Shown here in pieces: positions 42,571-53,299 of a stretch of DNA of 64,000 bases (the stretch's first letter is position 1; the number at the start of each line of letters is the position of its first letter). This stretch comes from Adiantum capillus-veneris (Eukaryota > Streptophyta > Polypodiopsida > Polypodiales > Pteridaceae). The translations under genes were made by a program, and so were the position numbers. A model generated the notes under the pieces. That model was given only the letters and a program-made list of their open reading frames with translations, did not search any database and had not been told where the DNA came from. Location: contig CM043963.1 of NCBI GenBank assembly GCA_014529385.2, forward strand, positions 111,444,912 through 111,508,911, read 5' to 3'.

Positions 42571-45447
42571 ATGCAAGTAGCAGAGAGGGCCAAGAAAAAG
42601 CTCAACCAGAAGGAGAAACTACAGGAGCTGCCCGCTTATCAACTAGACCCTGAGTCAGTCAAAGCAGCCAAGGCATCATACCTCTCCAGAGAACAATTAG
42701 AAGAGCATTACACTACAGTCTTCACTGGCAGGTTCAAAAGTGAAGAGGGACATCAAGTGGAGTTGCAACTCCTACCCAAAGAAGTCTATGATGTAGCCTC
42801 TAAGCCAAAAACCAAAGAAGCTAACCGCAGGCTGGGCCTCAGGGATTTCTACAAACAAGAGCCTTGCGGAGTGGATTTTCAGAAAGCTTACGAGCTTCTA
42901 TCCACAATTAAAAAATATGGAACTGCATAGATATCTGACACCCAAGGGAACAAGGTCGAAGTGGTCATCACTAAAGAGATAGTGGAAGAGGCACTCAGAC
43001 TGCCCAATGAAGGAATGACCATGCGAGAAAGGGACCGTAAAACAACAGGAACATTTACCAAAGAGACAGCCGTGGCAACCTTCACAGATTTAATTCAATA
43101 ACAAGTGGAAGAGCCAGCCCGCTTGTACCACCAGCACTTCCATCTTTGGCAAAAAAGCCACCAAGGCACACTACACCAAATCACGCAGTGGCCACCACAT
43201 TCACTCAAGTTCTCAAGTCGACAACAAGGCAACCGGTGGACCACGCCCAATACATCATGACCACATTGAAGGCTACTAAGAAAGAAGGCAAAATCACTTA
43301 CTTGGGTGTACCAGAGGTCTTGACGAGAATAGCATACCATGCCATTGGTATGGCCGACAATTTATTGCCTGCTCTTGATCAGAATATATGGATATTGGCA
43401 GCACAACCCTCTCCAAGAGCTACAAGGTCAGGAAAGAGAGCTTATAAATCCGATGAAGAATTAGTTGACAGCTCGCCGGAAAGGCACAACAATGCTAGAT
43501 CTGACAACGAAGAAAGAAGACAGAGAATAGAAGAAATGAAAAGAAAAGTTGTGGCAGCTCACCAAGAAGAGCCAATACAAAAAAAAGTACGCTTTGAAAG
43601 AGAGAAACAACCTTATCAGCACAGTAGACAAGCACAAGGGAAGGACCCAGAGGAATGGGTGCCTGCTGGGCTCAAAGGCCCAAGGCAAAGCATTATACAA
43701 GAAAAGAGACTGAAGATCCGACAGAGCGTTTGGAAAGAATGTACCAAGAAGCTGAAGCCCTCAAGCTGAAGTAGGCAGAAGATGGGCCAAGGAAAGCCAA
43801 AGAGGCAAAAGAACAAAGACAAGCAGAGGAGACGGCTAGAGAAGAAACACAAGAGCAAGGATACGAGTCTCCAAGACCCACCTCACCGCCTACAAAACAA
43901 TAGGACCATCCCATGCCAAGCCCACCACCATCACTTGAGAGAGAAAAAACAAATGAACCTGAATCTAACAAAGAAACAGAATCTGCACAAGAGGCGGACT
44001 AGCAAGAGAAAGAGAAAGAGAAAGATAAAGAAGCAGAGCCAGAAAAAGAGGCTACCACTGCATAAGAGAAATAATTCGAGCCAGAGGAAGCAAGTTCGGC
44101 ACCAGAAGAGACAAAAAGATATGGGCCAGAACCCTTTATTGCAACCCAGCAAGAGAACGATGAAGCACCTCTAATTCTACTCAACCAAAAACTACCGAGG
44201 CAACAAGACCTCAGGATGACAAAGAAGAAGACTGACCCTCTACATGCACACAAGAATAACCAGCAGCTACGACGCAGCATAAAGACACACATGAGGCTGC
44301 AGGCACATCTCAGCTGGCAAGATAGGATGAGTGGCCGTCAAACAACGAGGTAATAGTACAAGTAAATGAATATGCACGGTAGATGCAAGAAATGACGAAG
44401 AGACTCCGTTCAGTAGCACTCAACCGCAACACAAAGGCCAAAGAACTTGAGATGGTGATCGATGCTTTCCAAGGAGAGTTAGAGGACAGGATGACTGTCA
44501 TCACCGATCTACAGAGGCAAGTGCAAGAGATGAAAGTAGAAGTTGAACAGCACCAGCTAGCTAAAGATAGGCAACAAAAAGAAATGGAAGAGTTAGGTAA
44601 TCTACTCACCAAACTGTCCGCCAATGTCTGCAAAGCAAAAGACGAGCAACTGATAGAAGTGACAAATGAAATTCTTATGACATCTCTGTCAGCTCAAAAA
44701 ATTCAAGTGCAATTAGATGTTGCCAATGCTTCTCTGCAATACTCTGAAAAGTGGATAAATGATTAAGAAATCTTCTTACGGCAAATAAAAGAAAATCCAG
44801 TTGTGGCCTCGATCAAAGGGGCTGACAAAGTATACAAGGAACTTGAAAAGAAGAACAAAGATCTTGAATTGGAATTAAAGCTGGAACAATCACAACGTAG
44901 GGACCTGGCACTGATGCGGGCTCAAAAAGAAGAGGAGCTCCTAAAGGAAATAGCAGAACTCAAGCGAGTTAACCAACTCCTCAAAGATGGGAAATCAGAC
45001 ATGCAGGAAGAGGTAGACACTTCAGAGCCTCCACATATCGACATACCCTCGGTCTCATTTGCTGAGTTTGAGACACAGTCCATGGCAGAGCCGAGTGCTG
45101 AAGAGGATTTCTAGATTAACATCACAGATGCAGACATAGTGCCAATGATCCAACTATCAAAAGCTGAGGAGGACGCAGTGAAAGATAAGATCACCCAAGA
45201 GGTGGATGAGCAATGGAAAGCCGCAACGGATTGGGAGTTGAGAGTTCTACACGCTAATACTGCAATAAGATAGGATGGTGAGGTTAGACACGAGTCCCAC
45301 ATCATGACTAACTTCAAAACGATGTGCTGCCAACTCTTAGGGAATGAAGATGAAAAAGTAGCTTTTCATCAGCGAGTAGATTATGCCAATAGAACTAATA
45401 TGTTTCTATGGGCACCATCGAAGTTGACTTATGTTTGTGTTAAAGTC
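42571..45447 (+). pseudogene. P1: unrecognised retroelement ORF with coiled coil
   Basis: The ATG at 42571 starts MQVAERAKKKLNQKEKLQEL. A conserved core follows: YLSREQLEEHYTTVFTGRF and GVDFQKAYELLSTIKKYG (about 42859-42915), then VLTRIAYHAIGMADNLLP (about 43317-43370). Next come a very charged E/K/Q-rich stretch and a long predicted coiled coil at about 44383-45114 (EMTKRLRSVALNRNTKAKEL, LEKKNKDLELELKLEQSQ). Stops at about 42928, 44764 and 45112, and at least one frameshift near 43120, break it. It has no zinc knuckle, protease or RT. A diverged homologue lies at 53300-55887. I do not recognise the family; a gag-like structural protein of a non-autonomous element is one possibility. Confidence 0.6.
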
Positions 45448-45789
45448 ATTTAGGTGTTCTGCAACCAAACCATTTTTTGCCATCTTTAGATTACCACACA
45501 AGTCTGGCACAACACTAAAATAAAATTAGTATTTATTGAAAAATAAAAAATATACCTGAAAATTGTTGTAAACTAAAACTTCTATCGCTAGCTGCTAATC
45601 TCTTAAAGGCTCCAAGCTCTAACACTCTCCAGAAAGCTCCAAAATGGTTTTTGATCAAATACGGTGATTATTCTATATATATACGCGCTTTCGATCAAAA
45701 ATTGTTTTATACGGGTATTTGGGGATTATTCGGAATTATGGCATATAATGATATTTTATACGTATAATTTTTGTTATACATGCGTATAA
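45448..45789. other. AT-rich spacer after P1
   Basis: No gene seen. It contains TATACGTATA-type short palindromic words and a tatatatata stretch near 45676, but no primer site, polypurine tract or LTR end could be identified. Confidence 0.4.
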
Positions 45790-46092
45790 ATGCAACCAAG
45801 ATTACCTCCCATTTAGCCCAATGCTTGGGCATCAAGTCTTTGGTGTTATTTTCCCATAAGAATCTTTTCACCGATTTTAAGAACTCTTTTCAATTACATG
45901 TGGCCATCTTAAGTAGCACGCCAATGAAGAAAATGTAGGGGATCATAAAGGCATTGATCACTTTTAACTTGTGAAGGGAAATAACACATACTCCTATCTT
46001 CTCATCTTATATCTGACCTTGTCCAAGACCCATTGGAATCTTTGCTTGTGCAACACTTGACCCCTAGGGGTGCTCCTAGATGCCAAAAGATC
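45790..46092 (-). pseudogene. LINE reverse transcriptase remnant
   Basis: On the minus strand, three frames in succession give WVLDKVRYKMRR (about 46010), then HKLKVINAFMIPYIFFIGV (about 45975-45920) and FLKSVKRFLWENN (about 45880). This is the order and character of the region after the catalytic domain in plant L1-type RT (K-V-x-x-I-N...IP...FLW...). It is short and frame-broken, and no other LINE domain is adjacent. Confidence 0.5.
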
Positions 46093-46150
46093 TTCCCTTT
46101 AGACACCATCTCCCTTGCAAAATTTAAAAATGATCTTTTTAAGCCCTCTT

Positions 46151-46476
46151 ACTATTAGGCATGCCTAATAGTGAAATGACCAAATTTTGTGGATTTTTTC
46201 AAGCCATGAGCTTCCTTTGTGTTTTCCTAAAGAAAATATATACTCATCTTGAATTTCACTAAATTTGAATTATAGTTTGGGTCTTATCATAAATTTTGCA
46301 GATTTGAAAAGGTCTTTAACTATTTTTTGGCACATTTTCCCTATATGTAGCTCTAAATCCTCCAAAATTGGTCAGTAGCTTTCAAATGTCAAGTATAAAC
46401 TATAAGACCAAAAAATAATCAAATAATCAAAATTTCCCTCCTTGAGAGGTAGTAGCTATTAAGCGTGCCTGGTAGC
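46151..46476. repeat. Palindrome pair 304 bp apart (array 3)
   Basis: 46151-46172 is a perfect 22-bp palindrome with arms ACTATTAGGCA and TGCCTAATAGT. 304 bp later, 46455-46476 is an eroded copy (GCTATTAAGCG / TGCCTGGTAGC). The surrounding AT-rich text (gaaatgaccaaattttgtgg) resembles the other leader arrays. The palindrome sequence differs from both other types. Confidence 0.65.
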
Positions 46477-48056
46477 GAGCTCAATCAAAAATCCAGTTCT
46501 TTGCAAATTTGAGGTTACCCATAGCTTGTACACAGTGTTTACATTTGTAACATTTAATGGTCTAGTAACTTGTGTGTAGCAAAAAATAACTTAACATAGT
46601 GAGCATTTCATTAAGAATGAGTTCCTAATGAGCATAGAAAGAGTGCCTGGTTGGAGAGAGCACCATAAGCATAACACCTAGTTATATTGGCATAAAAATT
46701 ACTTGAAAGAGAGAGAGAAATAGAACAATTGACAACAATTGAGGACCGGATGTACATGGAGCCGGCGGTCCCCCCTCCAAAAGGCATTTGTATTATACCT
46801 TCTCCCATCAAGGAAGACTTTGTACAATACAATACTTTGCGTTCCTTGTAAAAACTCAATGGTGCAATGAAGATGGGATCTTCATGAAGCAAATTATTCT
46901 CGAAAACACATGAATTCTCTCACAGTCCCAATCCCAAGACCTCACACACTTTCAAAAATGGTGAGAGCTAGCAAGGAATGAGACAAGGAGTAGAGGAAGA
47001 AGAAGTATCTTACAAGAAAGAAGTATTCTCCTCACATTATCACTCTTATAGCATAGCTTAGCTTAGTAATTAACATGGTAGAGGAGATGAGCATGCCACT
47101 GAAGCTTGGCTCTTGGTTGGATTTGCATTCCATAGCCAAGAGTTGTTTGTGTAGGCCTCCACTTCTCAATTCTTGGAGAAGGAGATGGAGTTCTTGCTCA
47201 ACACATGAATTGTGTGAGTGTGTGTGGCAATGTATTAGCCAAATGAAAGCCTCCTCTCTCTTCTTGGTCAACCCCCTTGCTATTTCCTCTTGTTTTCTCT
47301 TCATTGGCCCATGCCAAAATTAGATAGGAAATAACAGGCAAATCATGTCACCAAATTGCATTTTTGATCTACTTAAATGTATTTTTTCTCTTTAAATTGG
47401 CCATTTTAGTGAGAGAAAATAAAAATAGTAAAAGGACCAACAATGTACAATGGGCAAGATGATGCATCTGTGAACTAGAGAGTCCGAGGAATTTATACAT
47501 TTTCAGAATTGCCATCAGAGTTCGCTAAGGGTTCAATAGGATTTTTAGGACTAAAAGTATTTATTAAATATTGTCCAAGTTATTCTTGAAAGCCTCCGAA
47601 TTTTAGCTAAATGGTTGCTTGATCGCATCTGGTACAGGGATGATGGACAAAATGGGTTGTGGGCCAAGGGGAGTGGAGTGGTTCCCAAGGTAAGTGGAGA
47701 GGAGAAAAGTTGGGATGCCCGAGTAAGTGTGTAGCCTCAAGGGGGCGCTTCCTATTCTCCAACATCCATTTACGGGTGATATTAACCACCCTTTCCCCCC
47801 AAAGACTGGCAAACAAAGCTCCACTTTACTCAAACTTGCTCCCTAAGTCACCATGGCATGCAAATAATTTTGGGGCTGTTTTGGGCTGATTTGAGCTCAA
47901 TTTTCCGCTTCTCAAGCACCCATGGAAGCTCTGATTCATCTCCTTCTTCCCCGTCTATGCATGAATTACATACTATGCCTGATTATGCTTAAATTACACA
48001 TGCAGGTTACTAATTCCTATACTTAATTACTTCTTTTCCAATCTGGATCTTGCTTG
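46477..48056. other. Intergenic, no supported gene
   Basis: Stop-rich sequence with a few chance ORFs below 95 codons on both strands (for example overlapping ones at 47603-47889). I see no known domain or RNA gene. Confidence 0.5.
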
Positions 48057-48495
48057 TTCCCCATAGGTCTTATCATCCTCGTGATGTTTAAGGTTTTGGG
48101 AATGAGTTCTACGGCTGGTGCGGTGCAAAAAAAGCCTAATCACAAACTCTATCAGATTCTAGAGCTAATAATTTCTTGAATTTGTGTGATTAGAAGTGAG
48201 ATTAGCATTGTATTAATATAGAATTCCTCTCTTTCGAGAAGACTAATTAATACAAAGTCCTTTCAGAGGAGGGGTCGGGCTCCAAAAAATCCGACCCTCA
48301 ACTAGTGTTGATTGTGTCTCTCTCTCACTCTTTTCCTTGCAGTTTCCATAGCATGCATGTGTGATGTGTGATGAATCTCCATTGAAATTTGTGCTTGGCA
48401 ACCGTTATTCTCAAATATGCACATTGATTTGCTCATTGTTAATTATTAGAGTAATCTGCAATTTCCACTGCACTATTAATTCCAAACCTCTGACA
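48057..48495 (+). repeat. Copia-type LTR followed by primer site; left end uncertain
   Basis: The sequence ends ctctgaca at 48495 and is followed by one base and a primer-site match, as expected for a 5' LTR in plus orientation. Inside, 48271-48298 forms a hairpin (GGGTCGG / CCGACCC, 13-base loop). The left end was set at a TG near 48057 only by plausibility. No partner LTR or coding region follows. Confidence 0.5.
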
Positions 48496-48496
48496 T

Positions 48497-48508
48497 TGGT
48501 ATTAGGGC
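48497..48508 (+). promoter_or_regulatory. Degenerate tRNA-iMet primer site
   Basis: TGGTATTAGGGC differs at two positions from TGGTATCAGAGC and sits one base after the LTR end. Confidence 0.6.
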
Positions 48509-48633
48509 AATTTAGGTTATTTCTTTCTTTTTGAAGAAAGGACGGTTCTAAAGTTTGAGCATGAAAGGTTGATTTGTTTTAATTAATCAAAGTAAGTAAG
48601 TTTGGGTCTATTAACACGAGCATTAGCAACTTA

Positions 48634-49087
<454 letters not shown>

Positions 49088-50499
49088 TTAGGGAATTTTG
49101 TGCAGTGCATTGTAGGTGTCTACCATTGACTTATTATCCTTGAATTGTGGCTCTTGCATCCATTTAGCATCATCGAAAGGATAATTCTTAAGCTTAACGA
49201 GATACTTACAAAGTACTTTACCATTGCATAGCACCTTCTCTTCATGTCGGATGATATGCTCGGGTTGCAATCTCTCTTTAGGCCCCTCAACTTCTGGAGG
49301 ATCTTCCAAAACTGGTTCTTGTGGAGGATCAGCTTTGTAAGCCTTGAGTAAGCTTACATGGAAAGCATTATGGATTGGCCAATGAGAGGGTAGCTTAAGT
49401 TGATAAGCCATTTCATTGATTGGCCTTAAGACTTGGAATGGTCCATAATATGTGCATGCTAGTTTAGCATAATCCTTTTGCTGACCAATGAGTTCTCCTT
49501 GGAAACTTTTGCCGATTGTATGACATAGATGAGCTTTTGGAAATTTAAGAACAACACAATCATTTGTGCTAAATTTCATGGGTCGTCTATGGTTGTCAAC
49601 AACAGCTTTGCGTTTTTGTTGTGCGATAGAGATAGCTTCTTTGACATTAGCAAAAGCATCACATAAGTCACAACTATACTCATCGGCAGCGAAGATCTTT
49701 CCATGCATCTTCAAAATGGGTGGAACATTGGATCTTCCTTCTATGACCTCAAAAGGTGACTTTCTTATAGAAGTATGCACCATATTGTTCTATGCATACT
49801 CTACTAAGGGTGAATACTTCTCTCATTGATTGCGCTGATCTACTTTCGTTACATAGGCTTTTAGTAGATTAAGCACAATGGAGTTTGCTATTTCACTTCT
49901 CCCATCCGTTTGAGAGTGATAGGCAGAAGAGAAATTCAGCCTTGTGCCAAGATTCTCAAAGGTTCCTCTCCAGAAATTATTAGTCAGTCGAGGATCCCAA
50001 TCAGAAACAATACTTGTTGGCATACCATGGTACTTAAAAATTTGAGAGATAAACAATTGTGCCATATGTGGAGCCTTAATAGTCTTTTTGACAGGTATAA
50101 AGTGAGCTTGCTTACTAAACCTATCAATTATTGTCCATATTCCCGTATTCCCATGGATAGACTTTGGTAAGCCAAAGATAAAATCCATAGCTATACTCTC
50201 CCATGGAGAATCAGGAATAGGGAGTGGCTGATGCAAACCAAGTTGCTTCCCACGATCATATTAACTTTTTGGCAAGTAATGCATTGAGATACATATTCTT
50301 GAATGTCCTTCTTCATTGTAGGCCAAAAGAAATATGTCTCAATAGCATTCATTGTAGCGTGAATTCCTCTATGTCCAGCATAAGGTGGAGCATGTGATTC
50401 ATGCATGACCTTCTCTCTCAAACGTTTAGTAACACATAGCCAGGAGCCATCTTGAACCACGTATGGCTTTGGTGTCTTCCCTAGTGCTTTAGCTGACAT
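49088..50499 (-). pseudogene. pol: Chromovirus integrase and chromodomain
   Basis: The zinc-binding module is at about 50390-50250 (HAPPYAGHRGIHATM, CITCQKVN). The core has AMDFIFGLPKS (about 50190), VSDWDPRLTNNFW (about 50010; SDRD is usual) and SQTDGRSEIANSIV (about 49900), so D, D and E remain. The GPF/Y motif is YGPFQVLRPINEMAYQLKLP (about 49440). The chromodomain is at about 49270-49115 (EHIIRHEEKVLCNGK, KYLVKLKNYPFDDAKWMQE), expected to guide insertion into particular chromatin. Frame breaks fall at about 50240 and 49800. Confidence 0.9.
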
Positions 50500-50687
50500 T
50501 ACATTGCAAAAATTTGGGTCAATAGCGAGGTGAGATCATTATGAGAGGCTACAGACACAGCATTGTAGCGAGGTCTTCGTGACAAAGCATCTGCAACCTG
50601 ATTGTGCTTACCAAGAATGTGAGCAATGTGGAAATGAAATTGCAAAAGAAAATTATCCCACCTCAATTGCTTGTTGGAAATCTTGAT

Positions 50688-52404
50688 CTACGTCATGAAG
50701 TACTTGAGACTTTGATGGTCTGTTTGAATGATGAATGGCATCCCAAGCATGTAATGCTTCCATGTATCCAAGGCATGTAAGACAGCTAGAAGCTCTTTTT
50801 CATAAATTCCAAGGCTTTTTTCATCATAGTGCAATCGATGACTCTCATATGCTACGGGGTGTCCTTCTTGGAAAAGTACTGCTCCAAGACACTCACCACT
50901 TACATCAAAAAGAACCTCAAATGTCTTTGAGAGGTAAGGTAACACTAACACAGGTTGAGATGTGAGTCTCTCTTTTAGTGTAGTGAAAGCCTTTCTCTCC
51001 TTGTCAATCCACACATATTTGACATTCTTCTTTGTCAAATCATGTAATGGTCCCACTATGGTAGAGAATTTTGCAATGAATCTTCTATAATATGAGCACA
51101 TTCCAATGTAGCTTCACCTCATGTAGATTCCTTGGTTCAAGCCATGTACTTATTTCCTCAAGCTTTTGTGTATCCATACGGATACCATCCTTTGAGATAA
51201 TATGACCTAAATAATGAATGTCTTCTAAGAAGAATTCACTCTTTTTGTGGTTAATGTACAACTTGTTCTCTTGGAGTTCTTGAAACACTGCTTTGAGATG
51301 CTCTTTATGTTCTTCTAAGGACTTGGAGTAAGCTATGATACCATCAAATAATACTCATGTGTAAGCCCTATGCACACGAAAAATTCTCTCCATCATTCTA
51401 TTGAATGTGGTTGGTGTACTTGTTAGGCCAAAAGGCATAATAAGAATTTCATATAAGCCAAATGTGGTCCTGAAAGCTGTCTTATGAATATCTTTTGGCA
51501 CAATTTTTATTTGATGATAGCCACTTTTAAGGTCTATTCTACTAAAGTAGGTAGAGACTTGTAGCTTATCAAACAAATCCTTAATCCTAGGGACTGGGAA
51601 TCGGTTCTTCACTGTCAATTTGTTTAGGTCACGATAGTCCACATACACTATGTAGGTTCCATTCTTTTTGTGCACTAATAGGACAAGAGAACAAAATGGT
51701 GAAGAGCTAGGTCTTACCATACCCTTTTGCACAAGTTCATTAGCTTGTGACATAATTTCCTCTTGTTGAGCCAATGAGACTCGATAAGGAGGCTTGTTAG
51801 GAGGAGAGCTTCCTAGGATGAGATCAATCCTATGATCATCATCTCCCCTTTTAGGAGGCAACTCGTCCAAAATATCATCAATGAAAATTTCAGCATGTTC
51901 ATTTAGAAATGGTTGAAAGTCATGTTTTAATTTTAATGAACCATTTGGAGAGACATCATCAGTGTTAGGATTATCTTTGACAAATATCATGTAGGCAGAA
52001 ATGGAATTTTTTATTGCTTTGTCAAAAGAGTCATGAGAAACAAGTGGGATAGTGTGCCCCTTCTCGTTGAAGTGCAGAGTGATGTCTCTACCCTTGTGCT
52101 TAATTATTAACTCTCTATCTGGAAACTTGAGTGAAGTAGCCATACGATCAAACCATGGTGCTCCAAGTAAAACATCTTTATTCTTGACAGGAGAGATGAG
52201 AATGTCTTCTTTGTCCACATACTCTTGTACATAAAGCCTTAACTTTACAATCAATGGAATGACTGGGGTGTCAAGGCCTTTAAAGGGTCCTTTAGCAGCA
52301 TATATTCCGCTCATCTCATGAGCGTGTATTCCTAGCTTTGATGGTAATCCCACAGATATGTAATTGTGGTGTGGAACCAGGATCAAAGAGGATGAGTGAA
52401 TCAT
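50688..52404 (-). pseudogene. pol: Chromovirus protease end, RT and RNase H
   Basis: 51355-52404 carries the protease C-terminus (KDVLLGAPWFDRMATSLKF) and RT through MPFGLTSTPTTFNRMMERIF. A stop at about 51350 then precedes LFDGIIAYSKS, where the usual catalytic F-x-D-D reads D-G. RT continues at 51085-51288 (YINHKKSEFFLEDIHYLGHI). RNase H at 50688-51101 has VLFDVSGECLGAVLFQ, YEKELLAVLHALDTWKHYML and TDHQSLKYF. The Asp-to-Gly change alone would abolish polymerase activity. Confidence 0.88.
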
Positions 52405-52476
52405 GCTCTCTCACTTTGCCCCATGCATATCATAAGGGACTTCCTTGCGGGAGACCGCCCTCTTTTAGAAGAGTAG

Positions 52477-52720
52477 TCATTGCAATTCTAGGGGGTTCCT
52501 TCTTTCCATGCTTTTGAGGGCATATGCGGTAAGAGTGACCTTGTTTACCACATATAAAACATTTATTTTCTTTACAGTAACATTCAACATCTTCAGGAGA
52601 GAGACGGTTTTACCTTGGTAGCCTTGTTTGTCCTTTGGCTTCCCGCCTTTGTTGTGGTTATATGTTTGCAGTTGTCTCCCTTTCTCTTGAGGTTTCTCCT
52701 TCACATACCTTGGCTTTGAT
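52477..52720 (-). pseudogene. gag: Chromovirus gag zinc knuckle region
   Basis: The minus strand at about 52560-52510 encodes CFICGKQGHSYRIC, a complete CCHC knuckle, preceded by a basic Lys/Gln-rich stretch and followed by KHGKKEP. The capsid part upstream cannot be separated from the P2 tail. Confidence 0.7.
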
Positions 52721-53299
52721 CCTTTGTCTTCATGCTAAAATTAAATGTTGGAGGCCATCATAGAGTGATGAATAACCTTCGATATGGTCCTAAGAACACC
52801 GTGAAACTAAAGTTTTGGTTAGCATAAAAAACTTGAAATACAAAAGTCGAGAGACCAAACAATAGAAAATTGCAATATCATCTTCACTATCTTCCAGATC
52901 AGTTGATATGTGAAATCTGGCACGTCCAATAGTAGCTTGATTGTTGCCTCGAGTGTATGATTCATTTAATTCTTTGATGAAGGCAAGTTGTTGATAGACC
53001 TGGCCAGAACTAGATAATTTAGGACACTAGGTTGCATGCTTTGCCATATGGATTACTTTTACTAGGATTGCCTTCTTGGTATTGGCCAATAAGTGGGGTT
53101 GATCTAGAGGTGTTGAGGGGCCACATGGTAGATTTTCTCATCATTCTGTTGCTTGTCGAACCATCTCCATTTCCACAATGGTTCACTTTTGAGAATGAGG
53201 GTTGCTTGATTGTAGTGATGGCTATGACCTCGTAGGTGCCCTTCACATGTGGTTCTAGAGTTGGAAGCAACTTTCTTTTACATAATAGTGCTTCTTATT
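52721..53299 (-). other. Junction region between chromovirus gag and P2
   Basis: Minus-strand ORFs are short (for example 53019-53270, with SKVNHCGNGDGSTSN) and frame-broken. I cannot tell whether they belong to the chromovirus gag or to the end of P2. No LTR is seen. Confidence 0.4.

Larger units (their letters stand above)
49088..52850 (-). mobile_element. Decayed chromovirus (Ty3/gypsy), coding region only
   Basis: Reading leftward: zinc knuckle, protease C-terminus, RT, RNase H, integrase with GPF/Y motif, and chromodomain. That combination defines chromoviruses. I found no LTR, primer site or polypurine tract bounding it. Several stops and frameshifts are present. Confidence 0.85.

Noticed and set aside
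43782-44174. Very basic 130-codon ORF inside P1
   Set aside because: The adjacent frame gives a more natural Glu/Lys-rich sequence continuous with the coiled coil, so the basic ORF is probably an alternate-frame shadow.
45748-45768. TTATACGTATAA palindrome as a member of the leader arrays
   Set aside because: Only 12 bp, in very AT-rich sequence, with no periodic partner.
47603-47889. Overlapping ORFs on both strands of about 70-76 codons
   Set aside because: No recognisable motif, and open frames on both strands at once are expected by chance.
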